Of a stretch of 64,000 bases of DNA, positions 8,853 through 16,742 are shown in pieces (position 1 is the stretch's first letter; every line of letters begins with the position of its first letter). Where the stretch lies: contig CAISLN010000002.1 in NCBI GenBank assembly GCA_903886275.1, positions 48,596 through 112,595 of the forward strand, written 5' to 3'. The notes beneath the pieces were generated by a model. The model was not told the DNA's origin and made no database searches. It saw nothing but the letters and a program-made list of their open reading frames with translations. Source of the stretch: an uncultured beta proteobacterium. GTDB lineage: Bacteria; Pseudomonadota; Gammaproteobacteria; Burkholderiales; Burkholderiaceae_C. The position numbers were made by a program, and so were the translations under genes.

Positions 8853-9224
8853 ATGGCCCCCACGCTTCCCGCTGCCCAAACAGGACTTTCGGCTGCCTGT
8901 GACAAGCTGCCAGCCGAGGAGGCGAATGCCGGCGGCCCGTCGGAGAATGGCCACGCTTTGGTCGATGAACGGGCCTTGAGCAAGCTGCGCTGGCGTTGCC
9001 GGCGCGGTCTGCTGGAAAACGATTTGTTTATCGAGCGGTTTTTCAACCGCTTCAGCGCGACCCTTTCCGTCCGCCAGGCCGATGCACTGGGTGCCCTGAT
9101 GGAATTGAGCGACAACGATTTGCTCGACGTGCAATTGGCACGGAAATCGCTGCTGCAGGTAGATGCACAACTCGACACCGAAGATGTGCGTGAAGTTTTA
9201 AAAATGTTGAGAGAACCTCTCTGA
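8853..9224 (+). CDS. sdhE: FAD assembly factor SdhE
   Basis: Chaperone that helps covalent flavinylation of SdhA. The RGxxE core is present as [15 protein letters not shown], followed by the typical helical bundle ([25 protein letters not shown]). At 123 residues it is longer than the usual 80-95 because of an Ala/Pro-rich N-terminal extension of about 40 residues. An internal start is possible: GTG and TTG codons occur near the core. The ATG at 8853 is only two bases after the sdhB stop, which favours coupled translation from this start. Confidence 0.9.
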   Translation: MAPTLPAAQTGLSAACDKLPAEEANAGGPSENGHALVDERALSKLRWRCRRGLLENDLFIERFFNRFSATLSVRQADALGALMELSDNDLLDVQLARKSLLQVDAQLDTEDVREVLKMLREPL

Positions 9225-9234
9225 AAGGCCAAAG

Positions 9235-10545
9235 ATGAAACTAGCTGACAACAAAGCCACCATGTCGTTCAGTAACGGCGCACCCAGCGTTGAGATGCCG
9301 ATTTACCAGGGCTCGGTAGGCCCTGACGTGATCGACATCCGCAAGCTGTATGCGCAGACCGGCATGTTCACCTATGACCCTGGCTTTTTGTCCACGGCGT
9401 CCTGCCAGTCCGCCATCACCTATATCGATGGCGACAAGGGCGAACTCCTGTACCGCGGCTACCCGATCGAACAGTTGGCCGTGAACTGCGACTTCATGGA
9501 AACCTGCCACCTGCTCTTGTACGGCAACCTGCCCAATGCAAGCGCCAAGGCTGATTTCACCAAGCGTGTGTCCAACCACACCATGGTCAATGAGCAGATG
9601 CAATTTTTCCTGCGTGGCTTTCGCCGCGACGCGCACCCCATGGCCATCATGACCGGCTTGGTGGGCGCCCTGTCGGCCTTCTACCACGACAGCACGGACA
9701 TCACCAATCCCGAGCACCGTGAAATTTCGGCCATCCGCCTGATTGCCAAACTGCCCACCCTGGTGGCCATGGCTTACAAGTACAGCGCCGGTCAGCCCTA
9801 CATGTACCCCAAGAACAACCTGAGCTACGCCGGCAACTTCATGCACATGATGTTCGCCACGCCTTGCGAAGACTATGTGGTGAACCCGGTGATCGAACGT
9901 GCGATCGACCGCATCTTCATTCTGCACGCCGACCACGAGCAAAACGCTTCGACATCGACGGTGCGCCTGTGCGGCTCCTCCGGCACCAACCCGTTTGCGG
10001 CGATTGCTGCTGGTGTGGCCTGCCTCTGGGGCCCTGCCCACGGCGGTGCCAACGAGGCCTGCCTGAACATGCTCGAAGACATCCAGAAGATGGGCGGCAT
10101 CTCCAAGGTCGGCGAGTTCATGAACCAGGTCAAGGACAAAAACTCCGGCGTCAAGCTGATGGGCTTTGGCCACCGCGTGTACAAGAACTACGACCCGCGT
10201 GCCAAGCTCATGCAAGAAACCTGCAAGGAAGTGCTCGCTGCTCTGGGCCTGGAAAACGATCCCCTGTTCAAGCTGGCCATGGCGCTGGAAAAGATCGCGC
10301 TGGAAGACGACTACTTCGTGCAGCGCAAGCTCTACCCGAACGTGGACTTCTACTCCGGCATCGTGCAACGCGCCATCGGTATCCCCGTGGGCCTGTTCAC
10401 CGCAGTGTTCGCCCTGGCCCGCACCGTGGGCTGGATTGCACAGCTCAATGAAATGATTGGCGACCCCGAGTACAAAATCGGTCGTCCGCGTCAGCTCTTC
10501 ACCGGCTCCGTGCGCCGCGAAGTGTTGCCGATTGCACAACGCTAA
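9235..10545 (+). CDS. gltA: citrate synthase (type II)
   Basis: Condenses oxaloacetate and acetyl-CoA at the entry of the TCA cycle. 436 residues, the length of hexameric, NADH-sensitive GltA of Gram-negative bacteria. Catalytic His near residue 269 lies in [13 protein letters not shown]; the second conserved His is in [14 protein letters not shown], and the catalytic Asp in [10 protein letters not shown]. It begins 10 bases after sdhE and ends the sdh operon, followed by an intrinsic terminator. Confidence 0.98.
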   Translation: MKLADNKATMSFSNGAPSVEMPIYQGSVGPDVIDIRKLYAQTGMFTYDPGFLSTASCQSAITYIDGDKGELLYRGYPIEQLAVNCDFMETCHLLLYGNLPNASAKADFTKRVSNHTMVNEQMQFFLRGFRRDAHPMAIMTGLVGALSAFYHDSTDITNPEHREISAIRLIAKLPTLVAMAYKYSAGQPYMYPKNNLSYAGNFMHMMFATPCEDYVVNPVIERAIDRIFILHADHEQNASTSTVRLCGSSGTNPFAAIAAGVACLWGPAHGGANEACLNMLEDIQKMGGISKVGEFMNQVKDKNSGVKLMGFGHRVYKNYDPRAKLMQETCKEVLAALGLENDPLFKLAMALEKIALEDDYFVQRKLYPNVDFYSGIVQRAIGIPVGLFTAVFALARTVGWIAQLNEMIGDPEYKIGRPRQLFTGSVRREVLPIAQR

Positions 10546-10570
10546 GTTCAAGCGCTGAGCCAAGAGGCTG

Positions 10571-10606
10571 AAAAGCCCGCCCACGGCAACGTAGGCGGGC
10601 TTTTTT
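10571..10606 (+). terminator. intrinsic terminator after gltA
   Basis: AAGCCCGCC pairs with GGCGGGCTT around a short loop, followed by TTTTTT. It closes the sdhCDABE-gltA unit; the A-run on the other side means it may also stop the convergent XRE transcript. Confidence 0.9.
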
Positions 10607-10648
10607 ACGTGCGGTGTCGGATGGCGCAGGGGGGGGCGACTGCACCGA

Positions 10649-11422
10649 TCAGCGCAAGGGCGCCAGGCACACCAGCTTGCATTCGACCTGAGAGGCCACC
10701 AGCAGCGTGGTTTGCTGGTAGCGGTCTATGCCACCTTGCGCGTTGCAAAAACCGCGCTCACCACCCTCGCGGTGCAATACGGTCTGCGCGCGCCACAGCT
10801 TGGTGAACAGCTTGCTCTGCGCCGACAGCTCATCCACCAGCGCCTGCATGGCTGCATCGCGCGGGCGGCGACTGAGGTCGGCGCGGAACTCAGCCACCAG
10901 GCGCTGCGCGCGCTCCGGCCAGTCCGCAATCAGGCTTTGGGCCGCCTCCGATAAAAAAACATAGCGCAACAAATTTTTTTCTGCGCCCTGGTCCAGCCAA
11001 CCGGTGAACAGTTTTTCTGCCGCCTTGTTCCAAGCCCTTGCCGTCCACAAATGGTCCAACAGATAGGCCGGCACCTTCATCAGCAGGGGCAAGGCCAGCA
11101 CATGCGCGGCGATGTCGGTAGGCGGCTCACCCGGCTCTACCGGATCGCGCCGTCCGGCCAGATCAAACAGCGAGGCCCGCTCGGCCGGGTTCAGGCGCAA
11201 GGCCTCGGCCAGGCGCGCCAACGCGGCCGCCGAGGCCGAGACATCACGCCCCTGCTCCAGCCAGGTGATCCAGGTCAGGCCCACGCCCGCAGCATCGGCC
11301 AGTTCTTCGCGGCGCCAGCCGGGTGTGCGCCTGCGCGCCAGCGACTTGCCGGAGATTGGCAAACGCTCGCGGTGGGCGCGGATAAAAGTGCCCAACATGG
11401 CACGCGGATTGGCTTCGGTCAT
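10649..11422 (-). CDS. XRE family regulator with MmyB-like ligand-binding domain
   Basis: 257 residues. N-terminal helix-turn-helix of the Xre type ([29 protein letters not shown], residues 30-58) followed by a MmyB-like PAS-related domain ([20 protein letters not shown] ... [31 protein letters not shown]), as in many stand-alone regulators that control one neighbouring gene. Here the divergent neighbour is leuC, an unusual pairing. The ATG at 11422 fits the domain start. Target and ligand are unknown. It converges on gltA, sharing the terminator region. Confidence 0.88.
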   Translation of the reverse strand: MTEANPRAMLGTFIRAHRERLPISGKSLARRRTPGWRREELADAAGVGLTWITWLEQGRDVSASAAALARLAEALRLNPAERASLFDLAGRRDPVEPGEPPTDIAAHVLALPLLMKVPAYLLDHLWTARAWNKAAEKLFTGWLDQGAEKNLLRYVFLSEAAQSLIADWPERAQRLVAEFRADLSRRPRDAAMQALVDELSAQSKLFTKLWRAQTVLHREGGERGFCNAQGGIDRYQQTTLLVASQVECKLVCLAPLR

Positions 11423-11428
11423 GGTGCT

Positions 11429-11446
11429 ATTTATACCAGTATAAAT
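11429..11446. promoter_or_regulatory. 18-bp palindrome upstream of the XRE gene
   Basis: ATTTATACCAGTATAAAT: eight-base arms around a central CA, six bases upstream of the XRE start codon and about 70 bases upstream of leuC. Its position suits autoregulation of the divergent regulator. It also contains -10-like TATAC/GTATAA sequence. Confidence 0.55.
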
Positions 11447-11514
11447 TTGCTTCTTGTACCCGTTTAAAAACCGGCGCACCATCGCCACTCCATTTGGCTA
11501 AGAAGGAAACATCC

Positions 11515-12963
11515 ATGGGTCGCACGCTGTATGACAAGCTCTGGGACGAACACGTCGTCCACACCGAAGAAGACGGCACCTGCGTCCTCTACATAGATCG
11601 CCACTTGGTGCACGAGGTCACCAGCCCGCAGGCCTTTGAAGGCCTGCGCGAAACCGGCCGCAAGGTCTGGCGTGTCAGCTCCATCGTCGCCACCGCCGAC
11701 CACAACACCCCCACCACCGGTTGGGAGCGCGGCTATGACGGCATCACCGACCCGACCAGCAAAGAGCAGGTCACCACGCTGGACCACAACATCAGCGAAT
11801 TCGGCGCCGCGGCCTACTTCCCCTTCCTCTCCAAGCGCCAAGGCATCGTGCATGTCATTGGGCCTGAAAACGGTGCCACCCTGCCCGGCATGACCGTGGT
11901 TTGCGGCGACTCACACACCTCCACGCACGGCGCCTTTGGTGCGCTGGCGCATGGCATTGGCACCAGCGAGGTTGAGCATGTGATGGCCACGCAAACCCTG
12001 CTGGCCAAGAAGGCCCAGAACCTGTTGATCAAGGTCGAGGGCACGACGATCAAGGGCATCACCGCCAAGGACATCGTGCTGGCCATCATCGGCAAAATAG
12101 GCACGGCAGGCGGCACCGGTTACACCATCGAGTTCGGTGGCTCGGCCATCCGCGCGCTGAGCATGGAGGGCCGCATGACGGTCTGCAACATGGCCATTGA
12201 AGCGGGCGCGCGCGCCGGTCTGGTGGCGGTGGATGACAAGACCATTGCCTACGTCAAGGGCCGGCCCCTTTCGCCCGGCGCCAATGCAGCCACTGCTGAG
12301 GCCGCCGCCGTTGAATGGGACCAGGCCGTTACCTACTGGCAGACCCTGCACAGCGATGCCGATGCCCGCTTTGACAGCGTGGTGGAGCTCGATGCCGCCC
12401 TGATCGTGCCGCAAGTGACCTGGGGCACCTCGCCCGAAATGGTGCTGGGCATTGACGCCTGCGTGCCAGACCCGGACAAGGAAAAAGATGCCAACAAGCG
12501 CAGTGCGATTGAACGCGCCCTGACCTATATGGGCCTGGAGCCGGGCAAGCCCTTGAACGATATTTTTGTGGACAAGGTGTTCATTGGCTCCTGCACCAAC
12601 AGCCGCATCGAAGACATGCGCGAGGCCGCTGCCGTGGTCAAGAAGCTGGGCCAAAAAGTGGCCAAGAACATCAAGCTGGCGCTGGTGGTACCGGGCTCCG
12701 GACTGGTTAAAGACCAGGCCGAGCGCGAAGGCCTGCACGAGATCTTTATCGCAGCAGGTTTTGAATGGCGTGAACCCGGTTGCTCCATGTGCCTGGCCAT
12801 GAATGCCGACCGACTGGAGCCGGGCGAGCGCTGCGCCTCGACCAGCAACCGCAACTTCGAAGGCCGCCAGGGCGCGGGGGGTCGCACCCATCTGGTCAGC
12901 CCGGCCATGGCGGCAGCCGCGGCCATCCACGGCCATTTTGTTGACATCCGCAAGTTCAGCTAA
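11515..12963 (+). CDS. leuC: 3-isopropylmalate dehydratase large subunit
   Basis: Aconitase-family subunit isomerising 2- to 3-isopropylmalate in leucine synthesis, acting with LeuD. 482 residues. The [4Fe-4S] cysteines are Cys360 (GSCTNSR) and Cys423/Cys426 (CSMC); the substrate and base motif [27 protein letters not shown] is intact. The ATG at 11515 has AGAAGGA about ten bases upstream, and upstream in-frame codons are not conserved in character. First gene of leuC-entericidin-leuD-ABM-leuB. Confidence 0.98.
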   Translation: MGRTLYDKLWDEHVVHTEEDGTCVLYIDRHLVHEVTSPQAFEGLRETGRKVWRVSSIVATADHNTPTTGWERGYDGITDPTSKEQVTTLDHNISEFGAAAYFPFLSKRQGIVHVIGPENGATLPGMTVVCGDSHTSTHGAFGALAHGIGTSEVEHVMATQTLLAKKAQNLLIKVEGTTIKGITAKDIVLAIIGKIGTAGGTGYTIEFGGSAIRALSMEGRMTVCNMAIEAGARAGLVAVDDKTIAYVKGRPLSPGANAATAEAAAVEWDQAVTYWQTLHSDADARFDSVVELDAALIVPQVTWGTSPEMVLGIDACVPDPDKEKDANKRSAIERALTYMGLEPGKPLNDIFVDKVFIGSCTNSRIEDMREAAAVVKKLGQKVAKNIKLALVVPGSGLVKDQAEREGLHEIFIAAGFEWREPGCSMCLAMNADRLEPGERCASTSNRNFEGRQGAGGRTHLVSPAMAAAAAIHGHFVDIRKFS

Positions 12964-12973
12964 GGAGCACTCC

Positions 12974-13102
12974 ATGAAAAAAATCTTCACGCTTTGTATG
13001 GTGGCCGGCCTGCTGCTAGTGGCCGGTTGCAACACCGTCAAGGGCATGGGCCAAGACATTAAAAAGGCCGGCGAAAAAATTGAAGGCGCAGCGCAAAAAT
13101 GA
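12974..13102 (+). CDS. entericidin A/B-like small lipoprotein
   Basis: A 42-residue peptide: [19 protein letters not shown] then [17 protein letters not shown] and a short tail. The lipobox VAGC puts the lipidated Cys at residue 19, and the remainder is a small amphipathic helix with the entericidin pattern NTxxGxGxDIxxAGxxI. Entericidins are tiny membrane lipoproteins described as toxin/antitoxin-like in enterics. AAGGAGC precedes the ATG. It lies between leuC and leuD and its stop overlaps the leuD start by four bases (ATGA), so it is translated within the leu operon. Confidence 0.88.
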   Translation: MKKIFTLCMVAGLLLVAGCNTVKGMGQDIKKAGEKIEGAAQK

Positions 13103-13749
13103 AAAACTTCACCGTACACAAGGGGCTGGTGGCGCCCATGGACCGCGAGAACGTGGACACCGATGCCATCATCCCGAAGCAGTTCCTCAAGTCCATCCGC
13201 AAGACCGGCTTTGGCCAGAACCTGTTTGACGAATGGCGCTACCTGGACGCGGGCTTCCCCGGCCAAGACCCTGCCAGCCGCAAACCCAATCCGGACTTTG
13301 TGCTGAACCTGCCGCGCTATGCCGGCGCCTCCATCCTGCTGGCACGCAAAAATTTCGGCTGCGGCTCCAGCCGCGAGCATGCACCATGGGCGCTGGACCA
13401 GTTTGGCTTCAGGGCCATCATCGCGCCCAGCTATGCCGACATCTTCTTCAACAACAGCTTCAAGAACGGCCTGCTGCCGATTGTTTTACCCGAGGCCCAA
13501 GTGGACCAGCTGTTCAGCGAGGCGCTGGCCTTCCCCGGCTACCAACTGACCATTGACTTGGAGCGCCAGCGGGTGCTCAAACCGGACGGAGAAGAACTGC
13601 CGTTTGAAGTCCAGGGTTTCCGCAAATACTGCCTGCTCAACGGCTTTGACGACATCGGACTGACCCTGCGCCATGCCGACAAAATCAAGGCCTTTGAGTC
13701 CGAGCGACTGACGCAAAAGCCCTGGCTGGCCCGCAGCATGGTGAGCTAA
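13099..13749 (+). CDS. leuD: 3-isopropylmalate dehydratase small subunit
   Basis: Swivel-domain partner of LeuC. 216 residues, usual length. Family motifs [18 protein letters not shown] near the N-terminus and [14 protein letters not shown] in the middle form the substrate-gating region. The start overlaps the entericidin stop. It is followed after three bases by the ABM-domain gene. Confidence 0.97.
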   Translation: MKNFTVHKGLVAPMDRENVDTDAIIPKQFLKSIRKTGFGQNLFDEWRYLDAGFPGQDPASRKPNPDFVLNLPRYAGASILLARKNFGCGSSREHAPWALDQFGFRAIIAPSYADIFFNNSFKNGLLPIVLPEAQVDQLFSEALAFPGYQLTIDLERQRVLKPDGEELPFEVQGFRKYCLLNGFDDIGLTLRHADKIKAFESERLTQKPWLARSMVS

Positions 13750-13752
13750 ACC

Positions 13753-14085
13753 ATGAGCGACGCACCCTTTGCCAAGTTGCCCGCACCGCCCTACTACGCG
13801 GTGATATTTTCTTCGCTGCGCACGGCGGGTGATGCGGGTTACGGCGCCATGGGGGAGCGCATGGTGACACTGGCTAAGGAGCAGCCCGGCTTTCTGGGCG
13901 TGGAAAGCGCGCGCGATGCCGATGGCTTTGGCATCACCGTGTCCTACTGGATCGACGAGATGAGCATCCGCGCCTGGAAGAACCACGCCGAGCACCGCAT
14001 CGCGCAAGAGGCCGGCATGCAAGGCTGGTACGAACATTACGAAACGCGCGTGGCCAAGGTCGAGCGCGCCTATTCATTCAAATAA
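13753..14085 (+). CDS. antibiotic biosynthesis monooxygenase (ABM) fold protein
   Basis: 110 residues with the compact alpha/beta ABM fold pattern: a [11 protein letters not shown] strand, a [20 protein letters not shown] helix-strand, and a [30 protein letters not shown] segment carrying the W-x2-H-x2-H motif typical of the family. Such proteins can be haem-degrading, quinol-oxidising or non-enzymatic; nothing here decides. It lies between leuD and leuB with gaps of 3 and 11 bases, so it is expressed with leucine genes; a role in that pathway is not implied. Confidence 0.82.
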   Translation: MSDAPFAKLPAPPYYAVIFSSLRTAGDAGYGAMGERMVTLAKEQPGFLGVESARDADGFGITVSYWIDEMSIRAWKNHAEHRIAQEAGMQGWYEHYETRVAKVERAYSFK

Positions 14086-14096
14086 CTGGAACCCCT

Positions 14097-15164
14097 ATGA
14101 AAATCGCAGTACTCCCCGGTGATGGCATCGGCACAGAAATCGTTGCTGAAGCCGTCAAGGTCTTGAAGGTCTTGGACCTGCCGCTGGAAATGGAAACCGC
14201 CCTGGTCGGTGGCGCCGCTTACGAGGCCCATGGCCACCCTTTGCCAGAGTCCACACTGAAGCTGGCGATGGCGTCTGACGCCGTTTTGTTCGGTGCCGTG
14301 GGCGACTGGAAGTACGACAAGCTGGACCGCCCGCTGCGCCCCGAGCAAGCCATTTTGGGCCTGCGCAAAAACATGGGTCTGTTTGCCAACTTCCGTCCGG
14401 CCATTTGCTATGAGCAGCTCGTGGGCGCTTCCAGCCTCAAGCCCGAGCTGATCTCTGGCCTAGACATCCTCATCATCCGCGAGCTCACCGGAGACATTTA
14501 TTTTGGCCAACCGCGTGGCCGGCGCATTGCCACCGACGGCCATTTCCCCGGAGCCGAAGAAGCCTTTGACACCATGCGCTACAGCCGCCCGGAGATCGAG
14601 CGCATCGCCCATGTCGCCTTCCAAGCCGCCCAGAAGCGCAGCAAGCGCGTAACCAGCGTGGACAAGAACAATGTGCTAGAGACCTCCCAACTCTGGAAGG
14701 ACGTGATGATTGAAGTCGCCCAGCAATACCCCGACGTGGCGCTGGACCATATGCTGGTGGACAACGCCGCCATGCAACTGGTCAAGGCGCCCAAGGCCTT
14801 TGACGTACTGGTTACCGGCAATATGTTTGGTGACATCTTGAGCGACGAGGCTTCCATGCTCACCGGCTCGATTGGCATGCTGCCCTCGGCCAGCCTGAAC
14901 GCACAAGGCCAGGGCCTGTATGAGCCCAGCCATGGCAGCGCGCCCGACATTGCCGGCAAAGGAATTGCCAACCCTCTGGCCACCATCCTGAGTGTGGCCA
15001 TGATGCTGCGCTTTAGCCTGAACCAGGAAGCCGCTGCTCTGCGCATTGAAGCCGCCGTGCAAAAGGTGTTGCAGCAGGGCTTGCGCACCGGCGACATCTA
15101 CAGCGAAGGCACTACCCGTGTGAGCACGGTGCAAATGGGCGATGCCGTCGCCCGGGCGCTGTAA
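14097..15164 (+). CDS. leuB: 3-isopropylmalate dehydrogenase
   Basis: NAD-dependent oxidative decarboxylation of 3-isopropylmalate, the third step of leucine synthesis. 355 residues. Visible motifs are the N-terminal [18 protein letters not shown], the [16 protein letters not shown] loop, the [13 protein letters not shown] segment and [24 protein letters not shown], which carry the metal-binding Asp residues. It is the last recognisable leu gene; asd follows after about 216 bases. Confidence 0.98.
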   Translation: MKIAVLPGDGIGTEIVAEAVKVLKVLDLPLEMETALVGGAAYEAHGHPLPESTLKLAMASDAVLFGAVGDWKYDKLDRPLRPEQAILGLRKNMGLFANFRPAICYEQLVGASSLKPELISGLDILIIRELTGDIYFGQPRGRRIATDGHFPGAEEAFDTMRYSRPEIERIAHVAFQAAQKRSKRVTSVDKNNVLETSQLWKDVMIEVAQQYPDVALDHMLVDNAAMQLVKAPKAFDVLVTGNMFGDILSDEASMLTGSIGMLPSASLNAQGQGLYEPSHGSAPDIAGKGIANPLATILSVAMMLRFSLNQEAAALRIEAAVQKVLQQGLRTGDIYSEGTTRVSTVQMGDAVARAL

Positions 15165-15187
15165 GCCTTGACCTTACAATACCGCCC

Positions 15188-15295
15188 ATGCAACACAACG
15201 ACAGCCCAAGCTTTGAACGGTCTACCGTTTGCGCTTTTGCCTGCGTTCGCGTTGCAGCGGCGGGGTCCATGGTGACCAAGACAATTACCGGCTGA
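15188..15295 (+). other. possible 35-codon leader peptide before asd
   Basis: Short open frame from ATG 15188 to TGA 15293-15295. A second in-frame ATG at 15269 would give MVTKTITG. The end of the frame is Met-Val-Thr-Lys-Thr-Ile-Thr, residues of the aspartate family, whose shared pathway begins with asd downstream. TACAAT (15175-15180) seven bases before the first ATG could be a -10 giving a nearly leaderless transcript. Expression is unproven; it may be a chance frame. Confidence 0.3.
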
Positions 15296-15299
15296 CACA

Positions 15300-15339
15300 G
15301 CCCGGTTCGTCGCGCCCCTACCGGCCAGACGAGCCGGGC
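15300..15339 (+). other. stable hairpin in the asd leader region
   Basis: GCCCGGTTCGTC (15300-15311) pairs with GACGAGCCGGGC (15328-15339), twelve pairs with one G-U wobble and a 16-base loop. It starts four bases after the stop of the possible leader frame and ends 41 bases before the asd ATG. There is no T-run after it, so it is not a simple intrinsic terminator. Confidence 0.6.
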
Positions 15340-15380
15340 AGATGAAATTCTCTATCGAATAATCTGAAAGGGCTTTAGCA

Positions 15381-16517
15381 ATGAAAATCGGAAATCTGGT
15401 CGGCTTGGTAGGCTGGCGTGGCATGGTGGGTTCGGTCCTGATAGACCGCATGCAGGCTGAGGGCGACTTTGACCTGATCGAGCCCCTGTTCTTCTCCACG
15501 TCGAATGCCGGTGGACGGGCCCCGGCACTGGCCAAGAACGAAACCACGCTGCAGGACGCATTCAACATCGACGCGCTCAAGCGCTGCGACATCATCATCA
15601 GCGCCCAGGGCGGCGACTACACCACCGAAGTTTTTCCCAAGCTGCGCGCGGCCGGTTGGAAGGGCCATTGGATTGACGCAGCAAGCACCCTGCGCATGGA
15701 AAAAGATGCGGTCATCATCCTGGACCCGGTCAACCTGCCGGTGATCCAAAAAGCCATGGCCACTGGTGGCAACAACTGGGTTGGCGGCAACTGCACCGTG
15801 AGCTGCATGCTGATGGGCGTGGGCGCGCTGTACAAGGCCGGTCTGGTCGAGTGGATGTCCACCCAGACCTACCAAGCCGCAAGCGGCGGCGGCGCCCAAC
15901 ACATGCGCGAACTGCTGACGCAGTACGGCACACTGAATGCAGAAGTGCGCTCCCTGTTGGACGACCCCAAGAGCGCGATTCTAGAGATCGACCGCAAGGT
16001 CATAGCCAAACAGCGTGCCCTGAGCACTTCTGAGACGGCCAACTTTGGCGTGCCCCTGGGCGGCTCGCTGATTCCCTGGATCGACAAGGATCTGGGCAAC
16101 GGCATGTCCAAAGAAGAATGGAAGGGCCAGGCCGAAACCAACAAAATTTTGGGACAGGGCGCGGACTTCGGCTCCATAGAGACCCCAGTGGATGGCTTCT
16201 GCGTGCGTGTGGGTGCCATGCGCTGCCACAGCCAGGCCCTGACCTTCAAGCTCAAAAAAGATGTGCCGGTGGCCGACATCGAAGCCATGATTGCCGCCGA
16301 CAACCAGTGGGTCCAAGTGGTACCTAACACACGCGAAGCCACCGTCAAGGATCTGACTCCGGTGGCCGTGACAGGCACCATGACGATTCCAGTGGGCCGC
16401 ATCCGCAAGATGGCTATGGGTCCAGAATATGTGGGCGCCTTCACCATTGGCGACCAATTGCTGTGGGGTGCGGCCGAACCACTTCGCCGCATGCTGCGCA
16501 TTTTGTTGCAGGCCTGA
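15381..16517 (+). CDS. asd: aspartate-semialdehyde dehydrogenase
   Basis: NADPH-dependent reduction of aspartyl phosphate to aspartate semialdehyde, branch point for Lys, Met, Thr and diaminopimelate. 378 residues, matching the longer Gram-negative Asd type. N-terminal Rossmann motif [14 protein letters not shown]; active-site Cys at about residue 138 in GGNCTVSC; the substrate/catalytic His is in [18 protein letters not shown] lies upstream of the ATG at 15381. It is preceded by a 216-base region with the possible leader peptide and hairpin. Confidence 0.97.
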   Translation: MKIGNLVGLVGWRGMVGSVLIDRMQAEGDFDLIEPLFFSTSNAGGRAPALAKNETTLQDAFNIDALKRCDIIISAQGGDYTTEVFPKLRAAGWKGHWIDAASTLRMEKDAVIILDPVNLPVIQKAMATGGNNWVGGNCTVSCMLMGVGALYKAGLVEWMSTQTYQAASGGGAQHMRELLTQYGTLNAEVRSLLDDPKSAILEIDRKVIAKQRALSTSETANFGVPLGGSLIPWIDKDLGNGMSKEEWKGQAETNKILGQGADFGSIETPVDGFCVRVGAMRCHSQALTFKLKKDVPVADIEAMIAADNQWVQVVPNTREATVKDLTPVAVTGTMTIPVGRIRKMAMGPEYVGAFTIGDQLLWGAAEPLRRMLRILLQA

Positions 16518-16529
16518 GCCAACCCAATT

Positions 16530-16553
16530 CCGGAGTCCCAAAAGGCACTCCGG
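16530..16553. terminator. hairpin after asd, weak terminator candidate
   Basis: CCGGAGT and ACTCCGG (seven-base arms) around a ten-base loop, 13 bases after the asd stop. No T-run follows, so termination would be inefficient or Rho-dependent; it may instead protect the 3' end. The rest of 16554-16742 shows no gene. Confidence 0.45.
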
Positions 16554-16742
16554 CTCGTTGCAACCAGACAACAAGCAGACTGGCATGAAACACCCAAAGA
16601 GACGGCGGCAGACTTAAAAGGTTTGTGAGCTTGTCAGCCTAATGCATTGATGTTATGGTGCTTTTTACTTTTTTAGAGTCAGGCGCACGTGTCGCTTTTG
16701 AGGTCGCAGTCGCGACCCGCCTGAACACCGGAGGCTCATAAA

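Noticed and set aside
9241..13380. Open frames antisense to gltA and leuC of 400-490 codons
   Set aside because: They lie entirely opposite certain enzymes and show only shadow composition.
16554..16742. Possible small gene or promoter between asd and fimV
   Set aside because: Only short frames are present; TTGTCA with a TATGGT 17 bases later near 16631 is too weak to call.
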